Source of the DNA: Pseudomonadota bacterium
GTDB lineage: Bacteria; Pseudomonadota; Gammaproteobacteria; Burkholderiales; Burkholderiaceae_C
DNA length: 32,015 nt
Direction of reading: 5' to 3'
Assembly (NCBI GenBank): GCA_021845505.1
Contig: JAJZVU010000038.1
Coordinates: 1-32,015, forward strand
Part shown: positions 1 through 10,178 of the stretch, in pieces
Numbering within the stretch: the first letter of the stretch is position 1
How the letters are laid out: each line of letters starts with the position of its first letter
The notes under the pieces: model-generated
What the model saw: the letters and a program-made list of their open reading frames with translations, nothing else
What the model was told of the DNA's origin: nothing
Database searches by the model: none
Position numbers and translations under genes: made by a program

Positions 1-3
1 AAA

Positions 4-33
4 AAGCCCAAGTCAAATCAATGACTTGGGCTT
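4..33 (-). terminator. Rho-independent terminator after tRNA-Glu
   Basis: A 12-bp perfect stem (positions 4-15 with 22-33) encloses a 6-base loop. Read on the minus strand it is followed by a run of five T (plus-strand A at 1-5). It lies just past the 3' end of tRNA-Glu and should end the tRNA-Ala/tRNA-Glu transcript. Confidence 0.9.
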
Positions 34-39
34 CTTGTA

Positions 40-115
40 TGGCGTCCCCTAGGGGATTCGAACCCCTGTTATCGCCGTGAAAGGGCGGTGTCCTAGGCCT
101 CTAGACGAAGGGGAC
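40..115 (-). tRNA. tRNA-Glu (anticodon TTC)
   Basis: A 76-nt cloverleaf with CCA encoded. The acceptor stem is GTCCCCT paired with AGGGGAC, the discriminator is G, the T arm carries TTCGAAT, and the anticodon loop CTTTCAC gives TTC. It lies 78 bp downstream of tRNA-Ala and is probably cotranscribed with it. One oddity: the pair at the D-arm end of the anticodon stem (27-43) is C with A instead of the usual C-G, so that helix has four canonical pairs. Confidence 0.97.
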
Positions 116-119
116 AGGA

Positions 120-148
120 CGTACTGCTGGTCGTACTGCTGGTACTGC
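120..148. repeat. 12-bp tandem repeat between two tRNA genes
   Basis: The unit CGTACTGCTGGT occurs at 120-131 and 132-143, followed by a partial copy. It sits in the spacer between tRNA-Glu and tRNA-Ala, where the precursor RNA is cut out. No coding role is apparent. Confidence 0.7.
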
Positions 149-193
149 CGTGATGCTTTCTTCTCGCAAGCTTCTCGACTTCTTTGCCTGGTT

Positions 194-269
<76 letters not shown>

Positions 270-285
270 GCAAGCAAAGACCAAC

Positions 286-315
286 ATGGTAGCCGATAAG
301 GCGCGAAGTGTGCAA
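286..315 (-). promoter_or_regulatory. Probable sigma-70 promoter of the tRNA-Ala/tRNA-Glu unit
   Basis: On the minus strand TTGCAC (310-315) is followed after 18 bp by TACCAT (286-291), placed about 16 bp before the tRNA 5' end. The -35 lies inside one arm of the inverted repeat at 301-347. Confidence 0.5.
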
Positions 316-347
316 GCCCCGTGGGGTGGGCGGCGCGCACTTCGCGC
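301..347 (-). terminator. Inverted repeat downstream of lon, possible lon terminator
   Basis: GCGCGAAGTGTGC (301-313) pairs with GCGCACTTCGCGC (335-347) with one mismatch around a 21-nt loop. It lies 60 bp past the lon stop codon. No T-run follows, so an intrinsic terminator is not certain. The distal arm overlaps the -35 of the tRNA promoter. Confidence 0.4.
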
Positions 348-407
348 GGTCCGGGCATGCCGCCGGCGCAACGGCCGGCGGGTCGGGAAGCGAGGGTCGC
401 GGGCGCG

Positions 408-2846
<2,439 letters not shown>

Positions 2847-2872
2847 CTTGGCCCCCTGTAGTGTCATTGCGC

Positions 2873-2903
2873 ATAGATTGGGCGCCCGCCGCGAATTGCA
2901 AGC
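2873..2903 (-). promoter_or_regulatory. Candidate heat-shock (sigma-32-like) promoter of lon
   Basis: On the minus strand GGCTTGCAA is followed about 13 bp later by CCCAATCTAT (2873-2882), resembling the sigma-32 pattern CTTGAA / CCCCATnT. Lon is a classical heat-shock gene, which makes this reasonable. A weaker sigma-70 reading (TTGCAA, 18 bp, TCTATG) overlaps it. Confidence 0.4.
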
Positions 2904-2997
2904 CCGCGAATCGTGCCACCCTTGACGAATCCCCGGTGCCCGGTCGGGCCGCGGGCGCCACGCCGCCGGCGCCGCGCCGTGCCGGGCCCGGGCCGGC

Positions 2998-4266
2998 TCA
3001 GGCGCCTGCCGCCTGCGCCTTGTCCTCGAAGGTCAGCAGGGGCTTGCCGCCGCTGCTGATGGTGTTCTCGTCCACCGTCACCCCGGTGACTCCCTTCATG
3101 TTGGGGATTTCGAACATGATTTCCAGCAGCGCCTGCTCGACGATCGAGCGCAGCCCGCGCGCTCCGGTGCGCCGCTGCAGCGCCTTGCGCGCCACCGCGG
3201 CCAGCGCCGAGGCGCGGAACTCGAGTTTCACACCATCCATTTCGAACAGCTTCTGGTACTGCTTGACCAGCGCGTTGCGCGGCTCGGTGAGGATGCGCAC
3301 CAGCGCGGACTCGTCGAGTTCGGACAGCGTCGCCGCCACCGGCAGGCGGCCGACGAGCTCGGGAATGAGCCCGAACTTGATCAGGTCCTCGGGCTCGATC
3401 TGGGCGAAGGTCTCCGACAGGCTCTGGTCGGATTTGCTGCGCACCGTCGCGGAAAACCCGATGCCGGATTTCTCCGAGCGATTCTGGATGATTTTCTCGA
3501 TGCCGTCGAAGGCGCCGCCGCAAATGAACAGGATATTGGTCGTGTCGACCTGGATGAAATCCTGGTTCGGATGCTTGCGGCCGCCCTGCGGGGGCACCGA
3601 GGCCATCGTCCCCTCGATCAGCTTGAGCAGCGCCTGCTGCACCCCCTCGCCCGACACGTCGCGCGTGATCGACGGGTTCTCCGACTTGCGCGAGATCTTG
3701 TCGATCTCGTCGATGTAGACGATTCCGCGCTGCGCCTTGTCGATTTCGTAGTTGCAGCTCTGCAGCAGCTTCTGGATGATGTTTTCCACGTCCTCGCCGA
3801 CATAACCCGCCTCGGTCAGCGTGGTGGCATCGGCGATCACGAAGGGCACGTTGAGCACCCGCGCCAGGGTCTGCGCCAGCAGCGTCTTGCCCGAGCCGGT
3901 CGGGCCGATCAGCAGGATGTTGCTCTTGCTGAGTTCGACGTCGCCCGGCTTGCCGACATGGCCCAGCCGCTTGTAGTGGTTGTACACCGCGACCGACAGG
4001 ATGCGCTTGGCCGCCTCCTGGCCGATCACGTACTGGTCGAGCACGTCCTTGATCTCCTGCGGGATCGGCAGCTCGGCGCGCCCCTGGCGCTCGGCCTTGT
4101 CGGCCGCCACCGCCTCGTCGCGGATGATCTCGTTGCACAGGTCGATGCACTCGTCGCAGATGAACACCGACGGGCCGGCGATCAGCTTCTTGACCTCGTG
4201 CTGGCTCTTGCCGCAAAAGGAGCAATACAGGATCTTCTCGCCAGTGGGGGTCTTTTTGTCAGCCAT
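2998..4266 (-). CDS. clpX: ClpX, ATPase and unfoldase subunit of ClpXP protease
   Basis: AAA+ unfoldase that recognises tagged substrates and threads them into ClpP. The 422 residues match the family. The N-terminal C4 zinc-binding domain has C15, C18, C37 and C40. Walker A is GPTGSGKT at 121-128, the pore loop is GYVG at 154-157, and Walker B is VYIDEID around 183-189. It lies 40 bp downstream of clpP on the same strand, so the two partners are probably cotranscribed. No strong ribosome site precedes the ATG at 4266. The product acts in the cytoplasm with ClpP. Confidence 0.98.
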   Translation of the reverse strand: MADKKTPTGEKILYCSFCGKSQHEVKKLIAGPSVFICDECIDLCNEIIRDEAVAADKAERQGRAELPIPQEIKDVLDQYVIGQEAAKRILSVAVYNHYKRLGHVGKPGDVELSKSNILLIGPTGSGKTLLAQTLARVLNVPFVIADATTLTEAGYVGEDVENIIQKLLQSCNYEIDKAQRGIVYIDEIDKISRKSENPSITRDVSGEGVQQALLKLIEGTMASVPPQGGRKHPNQDFIQVDTTNILFICGGAFDGIEKIIQNRSEKSGIGFSATVRSKSDQSLSETFAQIEPEDLIKFGLIPELVGRLPVAATLSELDESALVRILTEPRNALVKQYQKLFEMDGVKLEFRASALAAVARKALQRRTGARGLRSIVEQALLEIMFEIPNMKGVTGVTVDENTISSGGKPLLTFEDKAQAAGA

Positions 4267-4306
4267 GGTTCGCTACTCGAAAAACACTGCGCCGCTTTCG
4301 CCGACG

Positions 4307-4915
4307 TCACGCGCGTTGGGCGATGACCTCGTCGAGCAGGCCGTACTCCTTGGCCTGGTCGGCCGACATGAAGAAGTCGCGCTCGGTGTCGGCGGCGATC
4401 TTCTGCAGCGGCTGGCCCGTGCGCTCGGCGAGAATGCTGTTGAGACGCTCTCGCAGGTACAGGATCTCGCGCGCCTGGATCTCGATGTCGGTGGCCTGGC
4501 CCTGCGCGCCGCCGAGCGGCTGGTGGATCATCACCCGCGAATTGGGCAGCGAATAGCGCTTGCCCTTGGCGCCGGCGGCCAGCAGGAACGCCCCCATGCT
4601 CGCGGCCAGCCCGACGCACAGCGTCGACACGTCGGGCTTGACGAACTGCATGGTGTCGAAAATCGCCATTCCCGACGACACCGACCCGCCGGGCGAATTG
4701 ATGTACAGCGAAATATCCTTGTCCGGATTCTCGGACTCGAGAAACAGCAATTGCGCCACGACCAGGTTGGCCGTCTGGTCGTTGATCGGTCCGACGAGAA
4801 ACACCACCCGCTCGCGCAGCAGCCGCGAGTAGATGTCGTAGGCGCGCTCGCCGCGGCCGCTTTGCTCGATGACAATCGGCACCATGCCGAGGTTCTGGGT
4901 CTGCAGGGCACTCAT
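4307..4915 (-). CDS. clpP: ClpP, proteolytic subunit of ClpXP
   Basis: Serine peptidase that forms the tetradecameric proteolytic chamber used by ClpX. The 202 residues are of normal length. The catalytic triad is visible as S106 (GLAASMGAF), H131 (VMIHQPLGG) and D180 (ERDFFMS). The N-terminus [18 protein letters not shown] matches the usual propeptide and mature start. Order tig-clpP-clpX-lon is the standard betaproteobacterial arrangement. A GC-rich hairpin lies in the 180-bp gap from tig. The ATG has no clear ribosome site. Confidence 0.98.
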   Translation of the reverse strand: MSALQTQNLGMVPIVIEQSGRGERAYDIYSRLLRERVVFLVGPINDQTANLVVAQLLFLESENPDKDISLYINSPGGSVSSGMAIFDTMQFVKPDVSTLCVGLAASMGAFLLAAGAKGKRYSLPNSRVMIHQPLGGAQGQATDIEIQAREILYLRERLNSILAERTGQPLQKIAADTERDFFMSADQAKEYGLLDEVIAQRA

Positions 4916-5008
4916 GGCTGTGGTTTGCGATGGAATGCGTCAAGGGTAGCATGCGCCCGCCCGATCGTCCGCAGCGCCGCCGCGGGGCAGGCCGCCCCCA
5001 GACAAAGC

Positions 5009-5048
5009 GCCCGGCCGGCACCCCGCGCCTGCGGGACGCCGGCCGGGC
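5009..5048 (-). terminator. GC-rich hairpin between tig and clpP
   Basis: GCCCGGCCGGC (5009-5019) and GCCGGCCGGGC (5038-5048) form an 11-bp perfect stem. On the minus strand it is followed by GCTTTGTC, only a short T-run. It may partly terminate tig transcription or stabilise its 3' end before clpP. Confidence 0.45.
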
Positions 5049-5080
5049 GGCCGGGACGGGAGAACTGCGTCGGCAGTCGC

Positions 5081-5117
5081 GTCAGCTCGACTGCGTCAGC
5101 TCGACTGCATCAGCTCG
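5081..5117. repeat. 14-bp tandem duplication spanning the tig stop codon
   Basis: GTCAGCTCGACTGC occurs at 5081-5094 and 5095-5108, followed by the partial copy ATCAGCTCG. The tig stop (5096-5098) lies in the second copy, and the first copy carries the same stop-like sequence, so gain or loss of one unit would leave the encoded C-terminus nearly unchanged. Confidence 0.75.
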
Positions 5118-6409
5118 TCGAAGCCCAGGGTCTTGTCGGTGGTGCGCGCCTGGGCGAACACATGCTCGGCGACATTGTTCTCGATCACGATCGACTCGAC
5201 CTGCGACAGGCGCTGCGGCTCGCCGTAGTACCAACGCACGACTTCCTGCGGGTCCTCGTAGCTCGACGCCATGTCCTCGACATGGGCGCGGATCTGCTCG
5301 GGCTTGGCGTGCAGTTCGTGCTCCTTGACCAGTTCGGCGACGATCAGCCCCAGCCGGACCCTCCGCTCGGCCTGGTCGCGGAACATGTCGGGGGCGATCG
5401 GCAGCTTGTCGACGTCCTTCATGCCGCGCGCCTGCAGGTCCTGGCGGGCGCCCTGGATCAGCTGCTCGATCTCCTCCTGCACCACTCCGGCGGGCAGGTC
5501 GACCGGGTTGACCTTGAGCAGCGCTTCCATCGCCGCGTTGCGGTTGCGCGCGCTCAGCCGGGACTTGACCTCGCGCTGCAGGTTGCGCCGGATGTCCTCG
5601 CGCAGCTTGGCGACGTCGCCGTCGGGAACGCCGAGTTCCTTGGCCAGCTCGGGCCCCATCTCGGGCACGTGCGGCGCCTCGACCTTGCGCACCTTGACCT
5701 CGAAGCGGGCGGTCTTGCCGGCCACCTCGCGGCCCTGGTAGTCCTCGGGGAAATGCAGGTCGAACTCGGCCTGCTCGTCGGCCTTGCGCCCGCCGACCCC
5801 GGTCTCGAACTCCGGCAGCATGCGGCCCTCGCCGAGCACGAAGGCGAAGCCCTCGGCGCTCCCGCCGGGGAACGCGACATCGTCGATCTTGCCGACGAAG
5901 TCCACGGTGACGCGGTCGCCCTCGCGCGCCGCGCCGTCGTCGGCGCCGCGTTCGCTGAAGGTGCGGCGCTGGCGGCGCAGCACGTCGACGGTCTTGTCCA
6001 CCGCGGCGTCGTCGACCTCGCAGTGCACCCGCTCGACCTCGACGGTCGACAAATCCCCTAATGCGATGTCGGGATAGACCTCGAATTCGGCGTCGAAGGT
6101 GAAGGCCTCGGCGGCGTCGCCGACCTCGTGCGGGGTGAAGCGCGGCATGCCGGCCACGCGCACGTGGGCCGCACGCACGGCCTCGAAGAACACCTGGCCG
6201 ACCTTGTCCTGCAGCACCTCGGCCTGCACCGACGCGCCATACCGCTTGTGGAGTACCGACAGCGGGACCTTGCCAGGCCGGAATCCCGACACCCGCGCGG
6301 TGCGCGACATGTTCTTCAGGCGTGCGTCGACCTCGCTTTGCAAGTCGCCCTTCGCCACCGACACGGTGATGCGGCGCTGCAGCTTGTCCAGGGTTTCTAC
6401 TGCTGTCAT
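5096..6409 (-). CDS. tig: Trigger factor, ribosome-bound chaperone and prolyl isomerase
   Basis: Binds the ribosome exit site and helps nascent chains fold. The 437 residues are of family length. The ribosome-binding loop GFRPGKVP is near residues 42-49. The FKBP-type PPIase domain follows at about 155-240, including VTVDFVGKIDD and FVLGEGRMLPEFE. The C-terminal helical arms end with DELMQSS. It lies 43 bp downstream of tRNA-Leu on the same strand, with no obvious promoter between them, so tig may be read from the tRNA transcript. The ribosome site before the ATG at 6409 is weak (ACGGA). Confidence 0.97.
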   Translation of the reverse strand: MTAVETLDKLQRRITVSVAKGDLQSEVDARLKNMSRTARVSGFRPGKVPLSVLHKRYGASVQAEVLQDKVGQVFFEAVRAAHVRVAGMPRFTPHEVGDAAEAFTFDAEFEVYPDIALGDLSTVEVERVHCEVDDAAVDKTVDVLRRQRRTFSERGADDGAAREGDRVTVDFVGKIDDVAFPGGSAEGFAFVLGEGRMLPEFETGVGGRKADEQAEFDLHFPEDYQGREVAGKTARFEVKVRKVEAPHVPEMGPELAKELGVPDGDVAKLREDIRRNLQREVKSRLSARNRNAAMEALLKVNPVDLPAGVVQEEIEQLIQGARQDLQARGMKDVDKLPIAPDMFRDQAERRVRLGLIVAELVKEHELHAKPEQIRAHVEDMASSYEDPQEVVRWYYGEPQRLSQVESIVIENNVAEHVFAQARTTDKTLGFDELMQSS

Positions 6410-6452
6410 GGAAAAATCCGTTAGTCGATCAAGGGTTCGGCCGGCGCCGGGT

Positions 6453-6539
6453 TGGTGCGAGGGGGGGGACTCGAACCCCCACGCCCGTGAGGGCGTCAGG
6501 ACCTAAACCTGGTGCGTCTACCAATTTCGCCACCCTCGC
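6453..6539 (-). tRNA. tRNA-Leu (anticodon TAG)
   Basis: An 87-nt class II tRNA with a long variable arm and CCA encoded. The acceptor stem is GCGAGGG with CCCTCGC and the discriminator is A. The anticodon stem CCAGG/CCTGA surrounds TTTAGGT, giving TAG, which reads CUN leucine codons. It immediately precedes tig. Confidence 0.96.
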
Positions 6540-6617
6540 TCCGATCCCTGCCGCGACCTTGCGCCCGGGTGCGCAGGCAAGCGCGCAGGCAACCGCGCCG
6601 GCGTCGGCGAAAAAAGC

Positions 6618-6623
6618 ATTCTA
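6618..6623 (-). promoter_or_regulatory. Candidate -10 element for tRNA-Leu/tig
   Basis: TAGAAT followed by GC on the minus strand, about 80 bp before the tRNA-Leu 5' end, resembles the -10 of stable-RNA promoters. No convincing -35 was found, so this is tentative. It implies a 5' leader of about 70 nt that is removed during tRNA processing. Confidence 0.3.
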
Positions 6624-6682
6624 TCCTTTGCGCCGGGCCCGGCCGCCGACGCCGCAGGGCCGCGCCCTCGACACCGCCTTCG

Positions 6683-7537
6683 ATGCCCGCCACCGATCCC
6701 CTGCACGAACTCCTGGCGCCGCGCGGCAGCGCCTGGTACTACGCCACCCTGCACCTGCCGCCCCGGCAGCGCAGGCCGCTGCTGCTGCTGCAGGCCTGGT
6801 GGCGCGCGGTCAGCGCGGTGCCGGCCACGGTGTCCGACCCGCTGGTCGCAGCGGCCAAGCTGGGATGGTGGCAGGCGCAGCTGCGGGCCGTCGATGAAGC
6901 CGCGGCCGAACACCCGCTGCTGCGCGAACTGCAGCCTGCGCTGCAGCCGCTGGCCGGCGCGACGGCGCTGCTGCGCCAGGCGCTGGACAGCGTGCCCACC
7001 GGCGCGCCGCCGCTGCGCGAGGACTGGCCGCAATTGCACCGGGAATTGCTCGGCGGCAGCGGCAACGTGGCGCGGGTGGCGCTGCGCCTGGCCGGTTGCG
7101 AGCAGCCGGCGGCGCTCGAGCACGCCGCCGAGCTGGCCGCTGCGCTGGACCTGCTGCGGCTGCTGCGCGACGTCGGCCGCGACGCGCGGCGCCAGCAGGT
7201 GCGCCTGCCGCGCTCGCTGCTGCGCGCCCACGGCCTGCACGAACAGCAGTTGCTGGACCTGCACGACAGCCCGCAACTGCGCGCCGCGCTGCGCCAAGCG
7301 GCGCAGGTCTGCAACCAGCGGCTGCAGGCCGCCGAGTCGCTGCGGCCGGGCGCGATGGGGCGCGCCGGGCGGCTGACCGCGTCGTTGTCGGCGATGGGTT
7401 TCGCGCTGCTGCGGGAAATCGAGGCCGCCGACGACACGCTGCTGCAGCAGCGCATCAGCCTGCCGCCGCTGCGCCTGCTGTGGGTCGCCTGGCGGGCACG
7501 CTGGCTGCGCCGAGCGCCCGCGGCGCGAGCCTCCTGA
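6683..7537 (+). CDS. Squalene/phytoene synthase-like protein with degenerate first Asp motif
   Basis: A 284-residue, mostly helical protein. It aligns by eye with the squalene/phytoene synthase family: LHLPPRQRR near 24-31, SDPLVAAAKLGWW at 51-63, and LLRDVGRDARRQQVRLP near 160-176, the second Asp-rich motif. In active enzymes the segment before SDP carries DDxxD, which binds Mg2+ and the diphosphate. Here the equivalent stretch (about 37-50) reads QAWWRAVSAVPATV with no Asp. The canonical head-to-head prenyl condensation is therefore doubtful; a pseudoenzyme or a diverged function is possible. The ATG at 6683 was chosen because longer frames run back through tRNA-Leu. The 3' end, including the stop codon, lies in a 24-bp tandem repeat. 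No other isoprenoid genes are nearby. Confidence 0.8.
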   Translation: MPATDPLHELLAPRGSAWYYATLHLPPRQRRPLLLLQAWWRAVSAVPATVSDPLVAAAKLGWWQAQLRAVDEAAAEHPLLRELQPALQPLAGATALLRQALDSVPTGAPPLREDWPQLHRELLGGSGNVARVALRLAGCEQPAALEHAAELAAALDLLRLLRDVGRDARRQQVRLPRSLLRAHGLHEQQLLDLHDSPQLRAALRQAAQVCNQRLQAAESLRPGAMGRAGRLTASLSAMGFALLREIEAADDTLLQQRISLPPLRLLWVAWRARWLRRAPAARAS

Positions 7538-7635
7538 GCGCCCGCGGCGCGAGCCCCCCGAGCGCCCGCGGCGCGAGCCTCCTCAGCGCGCCGGCCGCGC
7601 GAATCCCCTGATCGCGCCCGCGGCGCGAGCCGGGC
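7512..7635. repeat. 24-bp GC-rich tandem repeat at a convergent gene junction
   Basis: Three near-identical 24-bp units start at 7512, 7536 and 7560 (each begins GAGCGCCCGCGGCGCGAG), followed by two diverged copies to about 7635. Each unit contains the self-complementary core CGCGGCG/CCGCGG, so RNA from either strand can fold. It fills the gap between the prenyl synthase-like gene and the thioesterase gene, and the first unit supplies the last codons and stop of the former. It may serve as a two-way transcription stop. Confidence 0.85.
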
Positions 7636-7638
7636 CGC

Positions 7639-8085
7639 TCAGGCCGGCTGCAGCATCCGGCGCAACGCCTCGGGCAGTTCCACGCTGGCGCGCCGGGCGT
7701 GGTCGATCCACACCACCCGCGCGCCGCCGTTGGCCACCACCACGTCGGGCTGGTCCTCGCGCCGCAGTTCGTAGTAGGTGTCGAAGCTGCTGCGACCCGG
7801 CCGGCCGGTGTACAGCCCCACCTGCACGGTGCCCGGGTAGCGCAACTCGCGCAGGAAGTTGCAGAAGGCGTTGACCACCACCGGCCCCTGTCCGGGCGGC
7901 GGCGCCTGCCCGCGCTGCACGGCCTGCGCCAGCATGCGCTCCATCCAGTCCATGCGGGCGATTTCCATGTAGCGGAAATACACCGTGTTGTTGACATGGC
8001 CCATGGCGTCCATGTCGCCCCAGCGCATCGCCACCGAGGTCGTGTACACCAGGTTGCGCTCGTCGGGAAGGCTCAGGTCGGCCAT
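7639..8085 (-). CDS. Acyl-CoA thioesterase, hotdog fold (YbgC/FadM type)
   Basis: A 148-residue single hotdog-domain protein. The N-terminal motif [22 protein letters not shown] (about 21-42) is typical of the 4-hydroxybenzoyl-CoA thioesterase-like group; the Asp in this loop is the usual catalytic residue. It should hydrolyse a cytoplasmic acyl-CoA, but the substrate cannot be read from the sequence. The start at 8085 has a GAGG ribosome site that overlaps the end of the upstream SDR gene. The 10-bp gap between the two implies one operon. It could act on a short-chain or aromatic CoA ester produced by the same pathway as the SDR. Confidence 0.9.
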   Translation of the reverse strand: MADLSLPDERNLVYTTSVAMRWGDMDAMGHVNNTVYFRYMEIARMDWMERMLAQAVQRGQAPPPGQGPVVVNAFCNFLRELRYPGTVQVGLYTGRPGRSSFDTYYELRREDQPDVVVANGGARVVWIDHARRASVELPEALRRMLQPA

Positions 8086-8095
8086 CGCTGCTGCC

Positions 8096-8878
8096 TCACA
8101 CCCCGAAACCGTCGTCGGCGGCGATCACCGCGCCGTTGACAAAGTGGCTCTGGCCGCTGGCCAGCATCAGCAGCACAGGGTCGAGGTCCTGCGCCCGCCC
8201 GACGCGCTTGCGCGGCAGCATGTCGACGAGCTTGCGCCCGGCCTCGGTGTCCCAGTGCTCGTGGTTCATCTCGGTGTCGATGTAGCCCGGGCAGATGGCG
8301 TTGACGTTGATGCCGTAGCGCCCCCACTCCAGCGCCATCGCGCGGGTCATCTGCACCACCGCCGCCTTGGTCATCGCGTACACCCCGATCTGCGGGATCA
8401 CCCGCAACCCGGCCATCGAGGCGATGTTGATCACCCTCCCGCCGGCCCAGGTGCCGGGCGCCATGCCGCGCGAGCGCGCGACCATGCGGCGCGCGACCTC
8501 CTGGGCGACGAAGAAGGCGCCCCGCACGTTGGTGTCGAACATGTGGTCGAAGTCCTGCGGCTGCACGTCCAGCAGCTTGCCGGCCACCGACACCCCGGCG
8601 TTGTTGACCAGGATGTCGATGTTTCCCACCTCGGTCTCGGCGTGGGCGATGGCGCCGCGGATGCTCGCCGGATCGTCGACATCGAGTTCGACGAAATGCG
8701 CGTCGCCGCCCTCGCCCTCGATGCAGGCGCGCAATTCCTTCAGCCGTCCGACGCGCCGGCTGCACAGCACCACGGCGGCGCCGGCGCGTGCCAGCGTGCG
8801 GCCGAACTGCCAGCCCAGGCCGCTGGAGGCCCCGGTGACGAGCGCGACGCGCCCGGAGAGATCGATGGTGTAGGACAT
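8096..8878 (-). CDS. Short-chain dehydrogenase/reductase (FabG-like)
   Basis: A 260-residue classical SDR with a Rossmann fold. The cofactor motif TGASSGLG is near 16-23, NNAGVS near 95-100, the catalytic Ser is in NIASMAG, and Tyr/Lys are in YAMTK. The residues SRRVGRL after the second strand hint at NADP(H), although this is not decisive. The substrate is unknown. The ATG at 8878 follows GGAGGA at a rather long spacing (12 nt). The longer frame upstream is antisense to moaA and was not used. It forms a probable operon with the thioesterase and is divergent from moaA. Confidence 0.92.
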   Translation of the reverse strand: MSYTIDLSGRVALVTGASSGLGWQFGRTLARAGAAVVLCSRRVGRLKELRACIEGEGGDAHFVELDVDDPASIRGAIAHAETEVGNIDILVNNAGVSVAGKLLDVQPQDFDHMFDTNVRGAFFVAQEVARRMVARSRGMAPGTWAGGRVINIASMAGLRVIPQIGVYAMTKAAVVQMTRAMALEWGRYGINVNAICPGYIDTEMNHEHWDTEAGRKLVDMLPRKRVGRAQDLDPVLLMLASGQSHFVNGAVIAADDGFGV

Positions 8879-9007
8879 GATGATGAGGGTTCCTCCAGGC
8901 CGCAGCGGCTGCCTGCACCGCCTCGATGCTACCCGCGGCGGCGCGCAGCAACAACGACGCGATGCGACGGCCGGGGCGGCCGCGCGGCAAGTGGTGGGCG
9001 ATTTACC

Positions 9008-9013
9008 GATAAT
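9008..9013 (+). promoter_or_regulatory. -10 element immediately before moaA
   Basis: GATAAT ends 6 nt before the moaA ATG. A transcript started at the usual distance would begin at or next to the A of the start codon. The -35 region (CGGCAA, 8985-8990, 17 bp away) is weak. No properly spaced ribosome site precedes the ATG, which suits a leaderless message. Confidence 0.45.
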
Positions 9014-9019
9014 GGAGCC

Positions 9020-10162
9020 ATGTCCGAACGAACCGTCGTCCCGCTGGTGGACCACCGCTACGCTGCCAGCGTTCCCGAAGTGCCGGCGACCGCTGTGCCC
9101 GCAGGCAGCCTGGTGAGCGACCGGCTCGGGCGGCCGCTGCACGACTTGCGGATCTCGGTCACCGACCGCTGCAATTTCCGCTGCACCTACTGCATGCCGA
9201 AGGAGATCTTCGACACCCAGTACGAATTCCTGCGCCACGACGAATTGCTGCGCTTCGAGGAGATCGAGCGCGTCGCGCGCGCCTTTGTCGAACTCGGGGT
9301 GCGCAAGCTGCGCATCACCGGCGGCGAGCCGCTGCTGCGCCGCGGGCTCGAGCAGCTGGTGGGCATGCTGGCCCGGCTGCGCGGCAGCGACGGCCAGGCG
9401 GTCGAGCTGACCATGACCACCAACGCCTCGGCGCTGGCGCGCAAGGCGCAGGCGCTGCGCGACGCCGGGCTGCAGCGCGTGACGGTCAGCCTGGACGCCA
9501 TCGACGACGCGGTGTTCCGGCGCATGAACGATGTCGATTTCCCGGTCGCGACCGTGCTCGGCGGAATCGAAGCGGCGCAGCGCGCCGGGCTGCAGCCGGT
9601 GAAGGTCAACATGGTGGTGCAGCGCGGGGTCAACGACCACCAGGTGCTGCCGATGATCGAGCACTTCCGCGGCAGCGGCGTGGTGCTGCGGTTCATCGAG
9701 TTCATGGATGTCGGCTCGACCAACGGCTGGCGCATGGACCAGGTGCTGCCGGCGGCCGAACTGCTCGAGCGCATCGCCGGCCGCTACGCGCTGCGCGCGC
9801 TCGATCCCAACGTGGTCGGCGAAACCGCCGAGCGCTGGCAACTGGCCGACGGCAGCCTGGAGATCGGACTGATCTCCAGCGTCACCCGCGCCTTCTGCCG
9901 CGACTGCAACCGTGCCCGGCTGTCGATGGAAGGCAAGTTGTACCTGTGCCTGTTCGCCAGCCACGGCCATGACCTGCGCGCGCTGCTGCGCGGCGACGGC
10001 CAGCGCGGCGTCGCCGCGGTCGACGACGACCAGTTGCGCGCCGCCATCGCCCGCGTGTGGGGCGCGCGCAGCGACCGCTATTCCGAGCTGCGCGGCCAGG
10101 CCGCGCCCGAACTCGGGCAGCCCGGATCACGCCGGGTGGAAATGTCCTACATCGGCGGCTGA
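9020..10162 (+). CDS. moaA: GTP 3',8-cyclase MoaA (molybdenum cofactor, step 1)
   Basis: Radical SAM enzyme that converts GTP to 3',8-cyclo-7,8-dihydro-GTP, the first step of molybdopterin synthesis. The protein has 380 residues. The SAM cluster motif is C51-x3-C55-x2-C58 (CNFRCTYC). The second [4Fe-4S] cluster is held by C293, C296 and C310. The C-terminus ends in the essential Gly-Gly. About 30 extra residues precede the core ([20 protein letters not shown]). mobA follows after 16 bp, then moeA, so this is a small Moco operon. moaB, moaC, moaD and moaE are not in the window. The clusters would come from the Isc system encoded nearby. Confidence 0.97.
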   Translation: MSERTVVPLVDHRYAASVPEVPATAVPAGSLVSDRLGRPLHDLRISVTDRCNFRCTYCMPKEIFDTQYEFLRHDELLRFEEIERVARAFVELGVRKLRITGGEPLLRRGLEQLVGMLARLRGSDGQAVELTMTTNASALARKAQALRDAGLQRVTVSLDAIDDAVFRRMNDVDFPVATVLGGIEAAQRAGLQPVKVNMVVQRGVNDHQVLPMIEHFRGSGVVLRFIEFMDVGSTNGWRMDQVLPAAELLERIAGRYALRALDPNVVGETAERWQLADGSLEIGLISSVTRAFCRDCNRARLSMEGKLYLCLFASHGHDLRALLRGDGQRGVAAVDDDQLRAAIARVWGARSDRYSELRGQAAPELGQPGSRRVEMSYIGG

Positions 10163-10178
10163 GTGCCGGCGCCGGCGC

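Noticed and set aside
7512-7635. CRISPR array or integron-like repeat
   Set aside because: Units are contiguous with no spacers and are self-complementary; no integrase is nearby.
8879-9970. N-terminal extension of the SDR gene by 364 codons
   Set aside because: The extension is antisense to moaA; the ATG at 8878 gives a normal SDR length.
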